A stretch of DNA of 64,000 bases from Methylobacterium persicinum. GTDB lineage: Bacteria; Pseudomonadota; Alphaproteobacteria; Rhizobiales; Beijerinckiaceae. The notes under the pieces are model-generated. The model ran no database searches. It had not been told where the DNA came from and worked only from the letters and a program-made list of their open reading frames with translations. Positions 45,612 to 57,889 of the stretch are shown piece after piece. Each line of letters opens with the position of its first letter. The first letter of the stretch is position 1. Both the position numbers and the translations under genes were made by a program. Location of the stretch: assembly GCF_022179525.1 (NCBI RefSeq), contig NZ_BPQX01000011.1, forward strand, positions 186,001-250,000, read 5' to 3'.

Positions 45612-45754
45612 GCACGGCAGAGCCGGGAGCCGCGCCCGACCTGGGCCGCCTCGAAGCACGCAATCGCCCTGGGGGCAGCCCGCCTGCGCCCGCCGCTTGA
45701 CACCGGCGGCCGCCTGGCAGGAGGACGTCACGGGCGGCCACGTCGGATGTGTCG

Positions 45755-45988
45755 ATGAGTACGGAACGCGAGGACGAATACCACGTCTACGTCAGGCATG
45801 ACGATGTGACGTATTTCCTGGCCGAGGATGGAACATTCGTGCCGGACCTCGACAGGGGCCGCGTGTTTTATGAGCTCGAAGAGGTCTTCGACATCATCAA
45901 CAGGATGACGGAGGGGCGCGACCTTCCCTTCGAGAGCGAGCCCGGGATGGTGCGAAACGCCCGCCGATGGTTGACGCCCGGAGACTGA
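45755..45988 (+). CDS. Small hypothetical acidic protein
   Basis: 77 residues from the ATG at 45755 (a GTG two codons earlier is possible). It contains YHVYVRHDDVTYFLAEDG and GRVFYELEEVFDIIN, with balanced amphipathic segments, an acidic composition and no Cys. It looks genuine by composition but no family is recognised. It lies 143 bases after the PRTase-GNAT gene on the same strand. Confidence 0.5.
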   Translation: MSTEREDEYHVYVRHDDVTYFLAEDGTFVPDLDRGRVFYELEEVFDIINRMTEGRDLPFESEPGMVRNARRWLTPGD

Positions 45989-46297
45989 CCGCCAGCGTGT
46001 GGTTGGTCGACGCGCGTCCTACACGCAGGCGGTCGGTCAGAAAGAAGGGAGGGACGCAACGTCCACGCGCCAACAAGCACCGGACCTGCGGGCGTACCCG
46101 ATTTCCTCCCGTCTTGGCACACGTGGGTCCGCAGCGGTGCTCCCGCGCCAGTTGACAGCGGGACTCATCTCTGAATCAATGACCTCGTGGCCGCTTGGTT
46201 CAGGCCAAGAAGCCGCGAGGGTCGAACTTCTCAGTAAATCCGGTCAAGTTGCCCTTCCCTAGGGTCAAACTTTACTGAGAAATTACAGAGGAGGTAA
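45989..46297. other. Intergenic region at the accessory/core junction
   Basis: About 300 bases, less GC-rich than their surroundings, separating the accessory block from gyrB. They contain the inverted repeat at 46228-46281 and no gene. Confidence 0.5.
46228..46281. repeat. 11-bp inverted repeat, possible insertion-sequence end
   Basis: TTCTCAGTAAA (46228-46238) and TTTACTGAGAA (46271-46281) are perfect inverted copies. Inside, GGTCAA is also repeated (46242 and 46263). Read from the gyrB side the sequence is TGTAATTTCTCAGTAAAG, starting with TG like IS21-type termini, which carry repeated binding sites. No transposase remains. It may be the solo end of a lost element. Confidence 0.5.
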
Positions 46298-49060
<2,763 letters not shown>

Positions 49061-50029
49061 TCAGCCCTTCTCGGCAATCCCGCCCGCGCTAGCCGCATCC
49101 AGCCGGGATATGGCGTCCTGCGGCAGGGTCAGGCGGGCGGCGCCGAGCAGCTCGTCCAGCTGGGCCACGGAGGTCGCGCTGGCGATGGGGGCGGTGATGC
49201 CCGGTCTGGCGATGATCCAGGCCAGGGCCACCTGCGCCGGGCTCGCCCCGTGGTCGCGACCCACGGCATCGAGCACGTCGAGGAGGGCGAAGCCGCGGGG
49301 GTTGAGGTAGCGCGCGACCCGGTTCTCCCGGGCCCGCCCGCTGGCCGATCCGGCCTCCCGGTACTTGCCGGTGAGGAAGCCGGCCGCGAGGGAGAAGTAG
49401 CCGATCACGCCGACCTCTTCCGCGCGGCAGAGGGGCTCCAGCTCGGCCTCGTAGTCCCTGGCCGCGAGGCTGTATTCGGGCTGGAGGCAGTCGTAGCGGG
49501 GCAGGCCTTTGGCCTGAGAGACCGCCAGGGCTTCGGACAGCCGCCCCGCCTCGTAGTTCGACGCGCCGATGGCCCGCACCTTTCCGGCCCGGACCAGCCT
49601 GTCATACGCCGTCAGGGTTTCCTCGAACGGCACGTCGGCGTCGTCGAGATGGGACTGGTAGAGGTCGATCCGGTCGGTCTGCAGCCGGCGCAGGGAGGCC
49701 TCGCAGGCGCGCTCGATATGGGCGGCGGAAAGGCCTTTGCCGGCCTCGCCCATATCCATGCCGACCTTGGTGGCGAGCACGATCCTGTCGCGGGCGCCCG
49801 GCCGGGCGGCGAGCCAGCGGCCGATCACCGCCTCGGATTCGCCCCCCGAATGGCCCGACGCCCAGCGGCTGTAGACGTCGGCCGTGTCGATGAAGTCGAA
49901 ACCCTGCTCCACGAACCTGTCGAGGATCGCGAAGGACGTGTCTTCGTCCGCGGTCCAGCCGAAGACGTTGCCGCCGAGGCAGAAGGGGGCGACCGTGAGA
50001 CCGGAACGGCCGATGCGACGCTTGTCCAT
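49061..50029 (-). CDS. Aldo/keto reductase
   Basis: 322 residues in the TIM-barrel aldo/keto reductase family. The catalytic set is visible: Asp and Tyr in FDFIDTADVYSRW, Lys in VLATKVGMDMG, His in DLYQSHLDD. NADPH contacts occur in GASNYEAGRL and the C-terminal PGITAPIASATSVAQLDELL. The substrate cannot be predicted. It follows the glyoxalase-like hydrolase by 3 bases on the minus strand, and the pair may deal with reactive aldehydes. Confidence 0.92.
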   Translation of the reverse strand: MDKRRIGRSGLTVAPFCLGGNVFGWTADEDTSFAILDRFVEQGFDFIDTADVYSRWASGHSGGESEAVIGRWLAARPGARDRIVLATKVGMDMGEAGKGLSAAHIERACEASLRRLQTDRIDLYQSHLDDADVPFEETLTAYDRLVRAGKVRAIGASNYEAGRLSEALAVSQAKGLPRYDCLQPEYSLAARDYEAELEPLCRAEEVGVIGYFSLAAGFLTGKYREAGSASGRARENRVARYLNPRGFALLDVLDAVGRDHGASPAQVALAWIIARPGITAPIASATSVAQLDELLGAARLTLPQDAISRLDAASAGGIAEKG

Positions 50030-50032
50030 GAC

Positions 50033-50677
50033 CTAGTCCTGCAGGAACGGGTTGGAGACGCGCTCTTCGCCGAGCGTGCCGGTGGGGCCGTGGCCGGGGA
50101 TGAAGGCGATGTCGTCCCCCAGGGGCAGCACCTTTTCCTTGATGGCGCGGATCAGCTGCTCGTGATTGCCGCCCGGCAGGTCGGTGCGGCCGACGGAGCC
50201 CTTGAACACCACGTCGCCCACCAGGGCGAAGCGCGCATCGCGGCTGACGAACACCACGCTGCCCGGCGAATGGCCGGGACAATGGAGGATGTCGAAGGTC
50301 AGGTCTCCCACCTGCACCACGTCGCCCCCGTCGAGCCATCGGTCGGGCGTCACCGTCCGGGCCGGGTCCAGCCCGTATTGCGCGGCGGTGGCCGGCAGGG
50401 AATCGAGGAGGAACTTGTCGGCCATGTGCGGCCCCTCGACCGGCACGCCCAGCCTTTCGCGGAGTTCGTCGGCCCCGGCGGCGTGGTCCACATGCCCGTG
50501 GGTGAGGAGGATCTTCTCGACCTTTACGCCCTGTTCCGCGATGGCGGCCTCAATCCGGTCGAGGTCGCCGCCGGGATCGACTACGGCGCCCACCTTGGTG
50601 GCGTCGTCCCAGATCAGCGTGCAGTTCTGCTGGAAGGGCGTGACCGGGATGATCCCGGCGCGGGGCGTTCCTGGCAT
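50033..50677 (-). CDS. Glyoxalase II-like metallo-hydrolase
   Basis: 214 residues. The MBL-fold metal motif is LLTHGHVDHAAGADEL, with further ligands in LHCPGHSPGSVVF, LVGDVVFKGSVGRTD and FIPGHGPTG. It is the short GloC/YcbL-type hydroxyacylglutathione hydrolase class. It is probably co-transcribed with the aldo/keto reductase, consistent with methylglyoxal or related thioester detoxification. Confidence 0.9.
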   Translation of the reverse strand: MPGTPRAGIIPVTPFQQNCTLIWDDATKVGAVVDPGGDLDRIEAAIAEQGVKVEKILLTHGHVDHAAGADELRERLGVPVEGPHMADKFLLDSLPATAAQYGLDPARTVTPDRWLDGGDVVQVGDLTFDILHCPGHSPGSVVFVSRDARFALVGDVVFKGSVGRTDLPGGNHEQLIRAIKEKVLPLGDDIAFIPGHGPTGTLGEERVSNPFLQD

Positions 50678-50830
50678 GGAGGCGGGCTCGCGGGTGCTCT
50701 GAAAAGGTCCACCCTTCTAACGCGCGAGGTCGTCCGCCGCACCCCGTCGGCTGCGCAGGGGCCGAACTTCCCTGCCCTCTGGCGGTTGTGCCTGCGCTCG
50801 TTTCCCGGGCGGCAATCCAGAGGTCGACCG

Positions 50831-52774
50831 TTGGGCCGTAAACGCAAAGTCCTCGCGCTCGCCGGCGCGGTCGTCGTGGCGGGCGCTGGGGCCACGGCCC
50901 TGTTCGGCCGGTTCAGCTACGCCCCGATGCCCGACGTGGCCGACCTCGCCAACCCGACCCGCTCGCCCCTTACCACGGCGTTCGACGTGCTCGGACGCCG
51001 GGTCTCCCCCGCCGAGGCAGAGGCGCTCCGCAGGACCGAGGATGGCAACCGCACCCTCTCGCCGGAGAACGGCGCGGTCGCCATCGACGCGTCCGTCGTC
51101 GCGCGGGGGCGCGAGGCCTTCTACCGAGAGACCTTCGGCAACGAGGTGTTCCTCACCGATGTCATGGGCATGCTGGATGGGGCGATCACCCCGTTCGAGG
51201 TGGTCCGCGCCGTGGCGGCCCTGAAGGGCGAGGCCACGACGAATCTCAAGGTGCCGCTGGCCCGCGACATCCGCATCGGCGAGCGCACCTACCGGAAGGG
51301 CGAGCGCGTCGCGACCGGCCTCGACGTGCCCAAGGGCGGGGCGTTCATCATCGGGATCAAGAGCTTCTACGACCGCGGCCACCTGCGCATGGGCATCACC
51401 TGCGCCCTCTGCCACGCAGCCGTCGACCCGGCGAGCGGCAAGGTGATCGAGGGCGCCCCCAACGCCGACCTGAACGCCGGCCTGTTGATGGCGCTCGCGA
51501 AGAACTCCGCCGCCTACTTCATGCACGCCAGCGTCCCGGAAGCGGATGCGGCATCCCCTGGCGCGGGAAACCGCCCTGCCCTGCCCGACCCCGCCGCCGT
51601 CGAGGCGGCGACCAAGGTCCAAGTGGCGAGCTGGCCCGCGGGCAGCTTCGATTCCTCCGCCGACCGGGTGACCAACCCGACCTCGATCCCGTCGAGCTTC
51701 TCGGCCTACGGCGAGCCCTATAGCTGGAGCGGCCGGGAGGCGATCGGCCCGTTCTCGGGTCTGTCGTCCCTGAACAATAACGTCCACGCGGCGAATTCCG
51801 ACACGACCCAGCTCGCCGCCGCCGCGCCATGGCTCTTCAACCTCGATCCCGAGACCTATCTCGGTATCGTCCTCCGCCGCGCCCCCAACGGCCCCCTGCG
51901 CTACGACCCCTCAGGCACGCTTCGCCCGTCGGAGGTCTTGCGCGCTGCCGACCCGACGCCGGCCTCCCCGGGCCTCAATGACTACGCGGTGCTGCCGACC
52001 TATCCGGCCACGAACTACATGACTGACAATGGTCTGTTCGCCTCGGCCCCGGGCGAGCCGGCGAACCACGCCAACAACGCCATGTCGGCCTTCCAGAACC
52101 TGCTGCGGCCGCCGCAGGTGAGCGCGGACGTCGGCACCCTCCGCGCCGGCCGGGCCATCTTCGAACGGGCGGGCTGCAACACCTGCCATTCCGGCCCCGC
52201 CCTCACCAACCACCGGGTCATCCCGGCGGAGGAGATCGGCACCGAACCGAGCCGCGCCCAAGCCGGTGCCAAGATGGAGGCCCGCCTCTCACCCCCGGCG
52301 ATGTTCGCCACCGACACGCCCTTCCCGCTGCCGCCGGATCCGAAGCTCGTCCCGATCCCGATCGCCGACGACAAGCGTCCCCAGGTCCTGCTCGCCTGGG
52401 GTCAGGGCGGGACGAAGGGAGGCTACAAGGTCCCGAACCTCGTCGGTCTCGCCTGGACGGCCCCCTACCTCCACGATTCAGGGGTGAGCGTCGGCCCCGA
52501 TGCCGGCAAGGATCTCGGCGTCCCCGGAACCCTCGATGCAGGCATTGCGGCCGATCCTGGCAACAGCCTCCGCGCCCTGGTGGACCGCCAGGTCCGGGAC
52601 AGGGTCGTGGCGGCGAATGCGGCGTCGGAGAAGGCCCGCACCGCCCGCGTTACCGGCAAGGGCCACAATTACTGGGTGGACGATCAGGCGGGATACTCAG
52701 CCGACGACCAGAAGGCGCTCGTCGCGTACCTCCTGTCCATCGACCGCCTCGTCGAGGAGGTGCCGACCCCCTGA
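50831..52774 (+). CDS. Large diheme c-type cytochrome (MauG/peroxidase-like)
   Basis: About 647 residues. No ATG fits; the TTG at 50831 (reading GRKRKVLALAGAVVVAGAG after it) gives a signal anchor directly. Two heme motifs are present: CALCH (~191) and CNTCH (~450). The region around VPNLVGLAWTAPYLHDSGV is characteristic of the C-terminal heme domain of di-heme peroxidase-like proteins. Long insertions separate the domains. The electron partner and substrate are unknown. It starts divergently from the glyoxalase-like gene. Confidence 0.8.
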   Translation: MGRKRKVLALAGAVVVAGAGATALFGRFSYAPMPDVADLANPTRSPLTTAFDVLGRRVSPAEAEALRRTEDGNRTLSPENGAVAIDASVVARGREAFYRETFGNEVFLTDVMGMLDGAITPFEVVRAVAALKGEATTNLKVPLARDIRIGERTYRKGERVATGLDVPKGGAFIIGIKSFYDRGHLRMGITCALCHAAVDPASGKVIEGAPNADLNAGLLMALAKNSAAYFMHASVPEADAASPGAGNRPALPDPAAVEAATKVQVASWPAGSFDSSADRVTNPTSIPSSFSAYGEPYSWSGREAIGPFSGLSSLNNNVHAANSDTTQLAAAAPWLFNLDPETYLGIVLRRAPNGPLRYDPSGTLRPSEVLRAADPTPASPGLNDYAVLPTYPATNYMTDNGLFASAPGEPANHANNAMSAFQNLLRPPQVSADVGTLRAGRAIFERAGCNTCHSGPALTNHRVIPAEEIGTEPSRAQAGAKMEARLSPPAMFATDTPFPLPPDPKLVPIPIADDKRPQVLLAWGQGGTKGGYKVPNLVGLAWTAPYLHDSGVSVGPDAGKDLGVPGTLDAGIAADPGNSLRALVDRQVRDRVVAANAASEKARTARVTGKGHNYWVDDQAGYSADDQKALVAYLLSIDRLVEEVPTP

Positions 52775-52921
52775 TACGGCCAAGCCATGCATTTAATGCA
52801 ATGCCGGCTAGACACGCAGCGCCTTGCTTGCTGCAGCGCGTCAACGTACTTGTTGCATCGCAGGAACGCGATGGCGTCGCGGTCCTGCTGCCCTTCTTGG
52901 GCGTTTCCTCCCTAGACTTCG

Positions 52922-52951
52922 GGCCGCTCCTTCATGGGGGCGGCCTTTTTT
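52922..52951 (+). terminator. Rho-independent terminator
   Basis: A perfect GGCCGC/GCGGCC stem (52922-52927 with 52940-52945), a 12-base loop and six T residues (52946-52951). It would end transcripts from the cytochrome gene at 50831 or a short RNA starting after 52790. Confidence 0.75.
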
Positions 52952-53241
52952 CTGTCTGGGACGCGGAACCTAAACGGCGCGTCCCTTCGCCACAAGTCCC
53001 TTTCCGCTGTGGTGCATTACGCGCCTCCCGGTCGTTTCCGGCTTGGAGAGCGGGCGAGCGCTCACACAGTGGTGGACCCCGTTCTGACACGAGGCGCCGC
53101 CCTTAATCGCCGCGTATCGCTCGCGGCGTCGGCACGCGGATCCCCGACCGGACAATCATAAAACAGCCGCGTTGTGCACGCCCTGTTCAGCCGCGACGCC
53201 CCACCGTCCCGCTAGAGCCCGCGTCCGCCGCCCCGGCCTGT
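52952..53241. other. Intergenic region upstream of PBP1A gene
   Basis: About 290 bases. The promoter of the PBP gene is expected here. No gene or RNA was recognised. Confidence 0.4.
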
Positions 53242-56200
53242 ATGAACATCATCCTTATCAAGCTGTTCGCGACCGCGCTGACATTGAGCCAGGTGACGAC
53301 CCGGCCCGACTCGCTGCGCACGCAGTTCGATCCGGCCAAGGATGGACCGGAGGTCGTGCAGATCCTTCGGGACGGCTGCGCCCACATGCGCAAGGCCTTC
53401 GACATCGAGGACATCAATCTCGACGACTTGATCAGCACGGCGATGGAGGATCCGTCGAGCGTCGCCGGTCCCTCCGCGCCGAAGATCCTGCATGGGCTCG
53501 ACATCAACGAGCTGAACACAAGCTACAAGCACTTCTGCAAGGGCGAAGACCCCCCGAACTCCCCCTTCGACGCCAAGGCCGTCATCGAGTTCTACGACAA
53601 CGCGACGAAGGATCTGCCCGCCGCCGAGACCCTGCGCGACAAGACCCTGCCGGGGATGAGCCGCATCCTCGACTCCGCGGGAAAACCTTTCGCCGAGACC
53701 TTCGAGACGAATGCAAGGCGTCTCGTTGTGCCCATCACCGCCGTGCCGACGCTGGTCCAGAAGGCGTTCATCGCCGCGGAGGACAAGCGGTTCGAGAGCC
53801 ATCATGGCATCGACGAGCGCGGGGTGATCCGCGCCTTCATCGCCAACCTCGCCTCGCCGGGGCGTCCCGCGGGGGGCTCGACCATCACCCAGCAAGTGGT
53901 GAAGAACCTCTCGGTCGGCGATGACGTCACCTACGAGCGCAAGATCCGCGAGATGATCGTGGCGGCGCGGCTGGAGAAGATCCTCACCAAGCCGCAGATC
54001 CTCGGCCTCTACCTCAACGGAATTTATCTCGGCCGCGGGGCCTACGGCATCGAGATGGCGGCGCAGAGCTATTTCGGGATGCCGGTGGGCCAGCTCACCT
54101 TGCCCGAAGCTGCCCTCCTGGCCGGCATGCCGAAGGGCCCGAACTTCTATAGCCCCGACAAATATCCCGAGCGCGCCCGGGAGCGGCGGGGCTACGTCCT
54201 CGCCCGGCTCAAGGAAGAGGGCGTGATCACCGAGGCCGAGATGGCCAAGGCCAACGCCGCCGACCTCGGCCTGAAATCCGTGGAGACGGCCCGGCGGGAT
54301 TCGGGCTTCTACCTCGTGGATCACCTCTCCCGCGAAGCCCGCACCGTTGCGGGCCTCGATTCCTTGACCTCCGCATCCTTCACTGTGCGGGCGACGGTGA
54401 ACGCGCCCCTCCAGAGGGCCGTGGAGACCGCCCTGCAGGACGGCCTCGCCAACTACGAGCGTTCGACCGGGCGGCAGACCTTCACCGGGCCGGAGATGAA
54501 CCTCGCCGACAGCGTCCGCCGGATCGAGACGGCCGCCGCCGCCCCCGAAGCGTCGACCCAGGCGGCCCCTGCCGTCACCGGGGCGAAGCCGGACGAGGCC
54601 AAACCCGTCGCCGCGCAACCCTCCGCCCGCGGGAAAAAGCCATCCGCCACCCTCGTGGCCGGGAAGCCCGCGTGGCAGCGGGCCCTGGAGAGCGCCCGCC
54701 CGACCCTGTACGACGTGCACTGGCCCCTGGCCGTGGTCCTCGACGCCGGCCGGGGTGCGGTGAAGGTCGGCCTGGAGGATGGCCGTATCGCCAGCCTCGA
54801 TCCCGGCATCGCCCGGGGGCGGCTGCAACCCTACGACGTGGTCCGGGTGAAACTCTCCGAAGGCCGCGGGGCACCCCGAGCCCAGATCAGGGTGAAGCCC
54901 ACCGTCCAGGGCGCCGCCCTGGTGCTGGAGAACAGGACCGGCCGCATCCTAGCCATGACCGGCGGCTTCTCCTATCCGGTGAGCCAGCTCAACCGGGTGA
55001 CCCAGACGGTCCGCCAGCCGGGCTCGACCCTGAAGCCCCTGACCTACCTCGCCGCTCTGAATGCGGGGCTTCAGCCGAACACCCTGGTGCTCGACTCCGC
55101 CGTGACCCTCCCGCCCATCGGCGGAACCGGGGAATCCTGGTCGCCCAAGAACTACGAGGGCGGCGGATCCGGGCCGACCACCCTGCGCCGGGGGCTCGAA
55201 TTCTCGAAGAACCTCGTCACCGCTCGGCTGCTCCAGGGCGGCATCGCCCCGAAGGCTCCGGCGAGCCTGAAGCGCGTCTGCGACATCGCCCTGGAAGCGC
55301 AGATCTACGCGGAATGCGAGCCGTATTACCCCTTCGTGCTCGGCGCCCAGCCGGTGCGGATGCTGGACCTCGCCGGTTTCTACGCCGCCGTCGCCAACGA
55401 GGGCGTGCGGCCCACGCCCTATGCCCTCGAATCCGTCGAGCGGGACGGAAAGCCCGTCTTCACGCACAAGGAGCGCGAGCCCGTGCGGATCGGCTCCGCG
55501 GACCGCGTGGCCTTCTATCAGCTCAAGACGATGCTGCAGGGCGTCACCCAGCACGGCACGGCGGCCGCCCTCGCCAAGGTCTCGAACAGCGTCGCGGGGA
55601 AGACCGGCACCTCCGAGAACGAGAACGACGCGTGGTTCGCGGGCTTCTCGAACGAGATCACCGTGGTCGTCTGGGTCGGCTACGACAATGCCGACGGGAC
55701 CCGGCGGACCCTCGGCCGCGGCCAGACCGGCGGCCATGTCTCGGTGCCGATCGCGGGGGCGATCTTCCAGGCGGCCTGGGCGAACGGCGTGCCCCGCACG
55801 CTCCTGCGCGGCCCCTCCCCCGAGACGCGGCCCCTCATCGCCGACATCGCCATCGATCCCCGCAGCGGCACGCCGGGCGCGGGCAGCTTCATCGAGCATT
55901 TCCGTACGGGCGGAAACGGGGACATGGCCGACACCCGCTACAAGCTGGTCCCCCGCGAGACCCTCTACGCCATGCGGCCCGACAGCGGCGACGGCGACCT
56001 CACCGGGTCCGAAGACGGAGCCGACGCCAACGGCGATTTCTACGGCAACATGACCGGCGAGCGCCCGCGCCCGGACCTTCTCGATCCGTTCGGCGAGCGC
56101 CCCACCCAGCCACGCAGCCGCCGCGCTGGTGCCGATCCGTACGGAAATCCCTACGGGTCCGGCGGCGCCGAAGACTCCTATCGCCCCTGGCCAGGCCAGA

Positions 56201-56292
56201 CCAACCGCTCGCCCTTTGGTGAGGACGAGGCTGTCCGCCGCCCCCGGCGCCGGGATCCCGACTACCTGTTCGGCGACGATCCGGGCTACTGA
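53242..56292 (+). CDS. Penicillin-binding protein 1A, bifunctional glycosyltransferase/transpeptidase
   Basis: 1016 residues. The N-terminus has a short hydrophobic stretch and then ~140 residues not typical of PBP1A (FDIEDINLDDLISTAMED). The GT51 domain carries FIAAEDKRFESHHGID and GGSTITQQVVKNL. An OB-like insert with an Ala/Pro linker lies at ~430-560. The transpeptidase has QPGSTLKPLTYLAAL with the catalytic Ser, EFSKNLVTARLL, and AGKTGTSENENDAWFAGF. All catalytic motifs are intact. The C-terminal ~100 residues are Arg/Asp/Pro-rich and probably disordered. Confidence 0.92.
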   Translation: MNIILIKLFATALTLSQVTTRPDSLRTQFDPAKDGPEVVQILRDGCAHMRKAFDIEDINLDDLISTAMEDPSSVAGPSAPKILHGLDINELNTSYKHFCKGEDPPNSPFDAKAVIEFYDNATKDLPAAETLRDKTLPGMSRILDSAGKPFAETFETNARRLVVPITAVPTLVQKAFIAAEDKRFESHHGIDERGVIRAFIANLASPGRPAGGSTITQQVVKNLSVGDDVTYERKIREMIVAARLEKILTKPQILGLYLNGIYLGRGAYGIEMAAQSYFGMPVGQLTLPEAALLAGMPKGPNFYSPDKYPERARERRGYVLARLKEEGVITEAEMAKANAADLGLKSVETARRDSGFYLVDHLSREARTVAGLDSLTSASFTVRATVNAPLQRAVETALQDGLANYERSTGRQTFTGPEMNLADSVRRIETAAAAPEASTQAAPAVTGAKPDEAKPVAAQPSARGKKPSATLVAGKPAWQRALESARPTLYDVHWPLAVVLDAGRGAVKVGLEDGRIASLDPGIARGRLQPYDVVRVKLSEGRGAPRAQIRVKPTVQGAALVLENRTGRILAMTGGFSYPVSQLNRVTQTVRQPGSTLKPLTYLAALNAGLQPNTLVLDSAVTLPPIGGTGESWSPKNYEGGGSGPTTLRRGLEFSKNLVTARLLQGGIAPKAPASLKRVCDIALEAQIYAECEPYYPFVLGAQPVRMLDLAGFYAAVANEGVRPTPYALESVERDGKPVFTHKEREPVRIGSADRVAFYQLKTMLQGVTQHGTAAALAKVSNSVAGKTGTSENENDAWFAGFSNEITVVVWVGYDNADGTRRTLGRGQTGGHVSVPIAGAIFQAAWANGVPRTLLRGPSPETRPLIADIAIDPRSGTPGAGSFIEHFRTGGNGDMADTRYKLVPRETLYAMRPDSGDGDLTGSEDGADANGDFYGNMTGERPRPDLLDPFGERPTQPRSRRAGADPYGNPYGSGGAEDSYRPWPGQTNRSPFGEDEAVRRPRRRDPDYLFGDDPGY

Positions 56293-56317
56293 CGCCCCCT
56301 CCCTATCCGAGACACCG

Positions 56318-57379
56318 ATGCCGCGCCCGCAGAGCCCTGCCGCCCTCGTCCTCGCCCTGTGCCTTGGGGCGTCGTGCACCCCCGCCGTGGCGCAGACGCC
56401 TGCCGCGAACACCGCGCCTGCCTCCGCCGCGCGGATCCGGGAGGTCCCGTCCGTCACCTCCGTGGAGCCGTCCTCCCTCAAGCCGGGCGAGATCGTGTTC
56501 ACGGATCACCGGGACAAGTCCGGCCCCCCGGAGAACGGCCTGATCCCCTATCTCGACTGGCTGAAGGCCCGTCCCGCGGAGGCGCAGGCGCTCTCGCCCT
56601 ATCCCGGCTACAAGGAGCCGGACTACACGGTGACGCTGAACGGGGTCACGAAACCCCGCCACGAAACCCTGAAGGTGTACGTCGCCGAAGGCCGGTTCGT
56701 GGTGCCGCGCCCGGCCGAGAGCATCGACCTCAACGGGCTGGCCAGCCTCGCCTTCGTGCAGGCGATGGACCCGGCCATCAAGCATCGCACCCTCGAGCCG
56801 GCCGACGCCACCCCGACAAAGGACCCCGCCGCGGCCTTCGCCAAGCGCCCGGACCGGCCGTGGTGCGACGGCGCGGCGGCCTGCATCGAGTCGCGCTACG
56901 ATCTGGAAGGGAAGCTGCCCCTCGGCGTCCGCCTCGCCAACAAGCTTGAAGAGGGCTCGGCCAAGAAGATCGCCGAATACGTCTCGTTTCAGAGCGAGTT
57001 GCGCCGGCTCGACCCCCAGCAGGCGGCCGGGCTGACGAGCCTGACGAAGATCGATACCGCCCCGGTCGGCGGGCTGGAACAGACGATTTTCTGGGTCAAC
57101 CAGATCCTGCGCTTCGGCAAGTTCCTGGCCGTGTTCCAGCCGATGCCCAACGATCCGCAGAAGACGGTGGTGACCGCCTACGTCGCCCTGGCGATCAAGG
57201 GCGACGTGCTCGACCGCAAAGCCGAATACGCCCGGGTTCCGGTGCTGAAGAACCTGCTGCCGGCGCAGGTGCTGATGGGCAACTCGACCTTCAACACCGG
57301 CAATTCGATCAGCGCCGGTCTCCCGGTCTACGCCCGCAACCGCATCGCCGCCTTCGCCGACGCCGTGGCCAAGCGCTGA
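56318..57379 (+). CDS. Conserved exported protein of unknown function
   Basis: 353 residues from the ATG at 56318. There is a signal peptide with ALCLGASCTPAVAQ, possibly a lipobox. The mature part has no recognised domain; it contains LIPYLDWLKARPAEAQALSP, a Cys pair in PWCDGAAACIESRY and ETIFWVNQILRFGK-like helices. It begins 25 bases after the PBP1A stop on the same strand, so a cell-envelope role in the same operon is plausible. Confidence 0.7.
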   Translation: MPRPQSPAALVLALCLGASCTPAVAQTPAANTAPASAARIREVPSVTSVEPSSLKPGEIVFTDHRDKSGPPENGLIPYLDWLKARPAEAQALSPYPGYKEPDYTVTLNGVTKPRHETLKVYVAEGRFVVPRPAESIDLNGLASLAFVQAMDPAIKHRTLEPADATPTKDPAAAFAKRPDRPWCDGAAACIESRYDLEGKLPLGVRLANKLEEGSAKKIAEYVSFQSELRRLDPQQAAGLTSLTKIDTAPVGGLEQTIFWVNQILRFGKFLAVFQPMPNDPQKTVVTAYVALAIKGDVLDRKAEYARVPVLKNLLPAQVLMGNSTFNTGNSISAGLPVYARNRIAAFADAVAKR

Positions 57380-57413
57380 GGCGCAGCCCTCGCGTCTTCG
57401 AGGGCGGACGCGA

Positions 57414-57626
57414 TTACATCCCGCGGTTGGCGATCGTCGGCAGCGACGGGGCGGTGTAGGCGCGGTTCACGTCGCGCCGGGTCTGGGTGCCGTTGGTGTC
57501 GCTCGACGCCCGGTAGTTGTCGAGGCTGAACGACTCCGCGAGGCCGCTGCGGCCGCCCTCCGTGCTGGAACAGGCGCCAACGCCGAGAATCGCCGCGGCG
57601 GCGAGGGTGATCTGAAGTAGGCGCAT
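57414..57626 (-). CDS. Small lipoprotein, unknown function
   Basis: 70 residues from the ATG at 57626. A lipoprotein signal ends LGVGACSSTEGG, with Cys19 as the acylation site. The mature part is short and polar (LDNYRASSDTNGTQTRRDVN). It is convergent with the preceding exported protein gene. No family was recognised; the clean lipobox supports it as real. Confidence 0.65.
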   Translation of the reverse strand: MRLLQITLAAAAILGVGACSSTEGGRSGLAESFSLDNYRASSDTNGTQTRRDVNRAYTAPSLPTIANRGM

Positions 57627-57889
57627 CGCGAATCCCGACAGAGCAGGCGGGCGACCCGTCAGTCGACAGCGGCTGACGGTCAACCCGCGAACCCGGCAAG
57701 GTCAGGGCGGGACGCGTCCCGTCAAGCCTTCTTCCCGGCGGATGAAACGGTTCCGGCACCTCCGAGGCTCTTCGGCCACGGAAAACAAACCACATCGCGG
57801 CTTTCAAGCCGCGTAGGCGCGTCATTGTGTTGAAGGCGCACCCGTCCCCCCTGGCGAACCGGACCCGTTTTGGGCGAGAAGGGGTGGCG

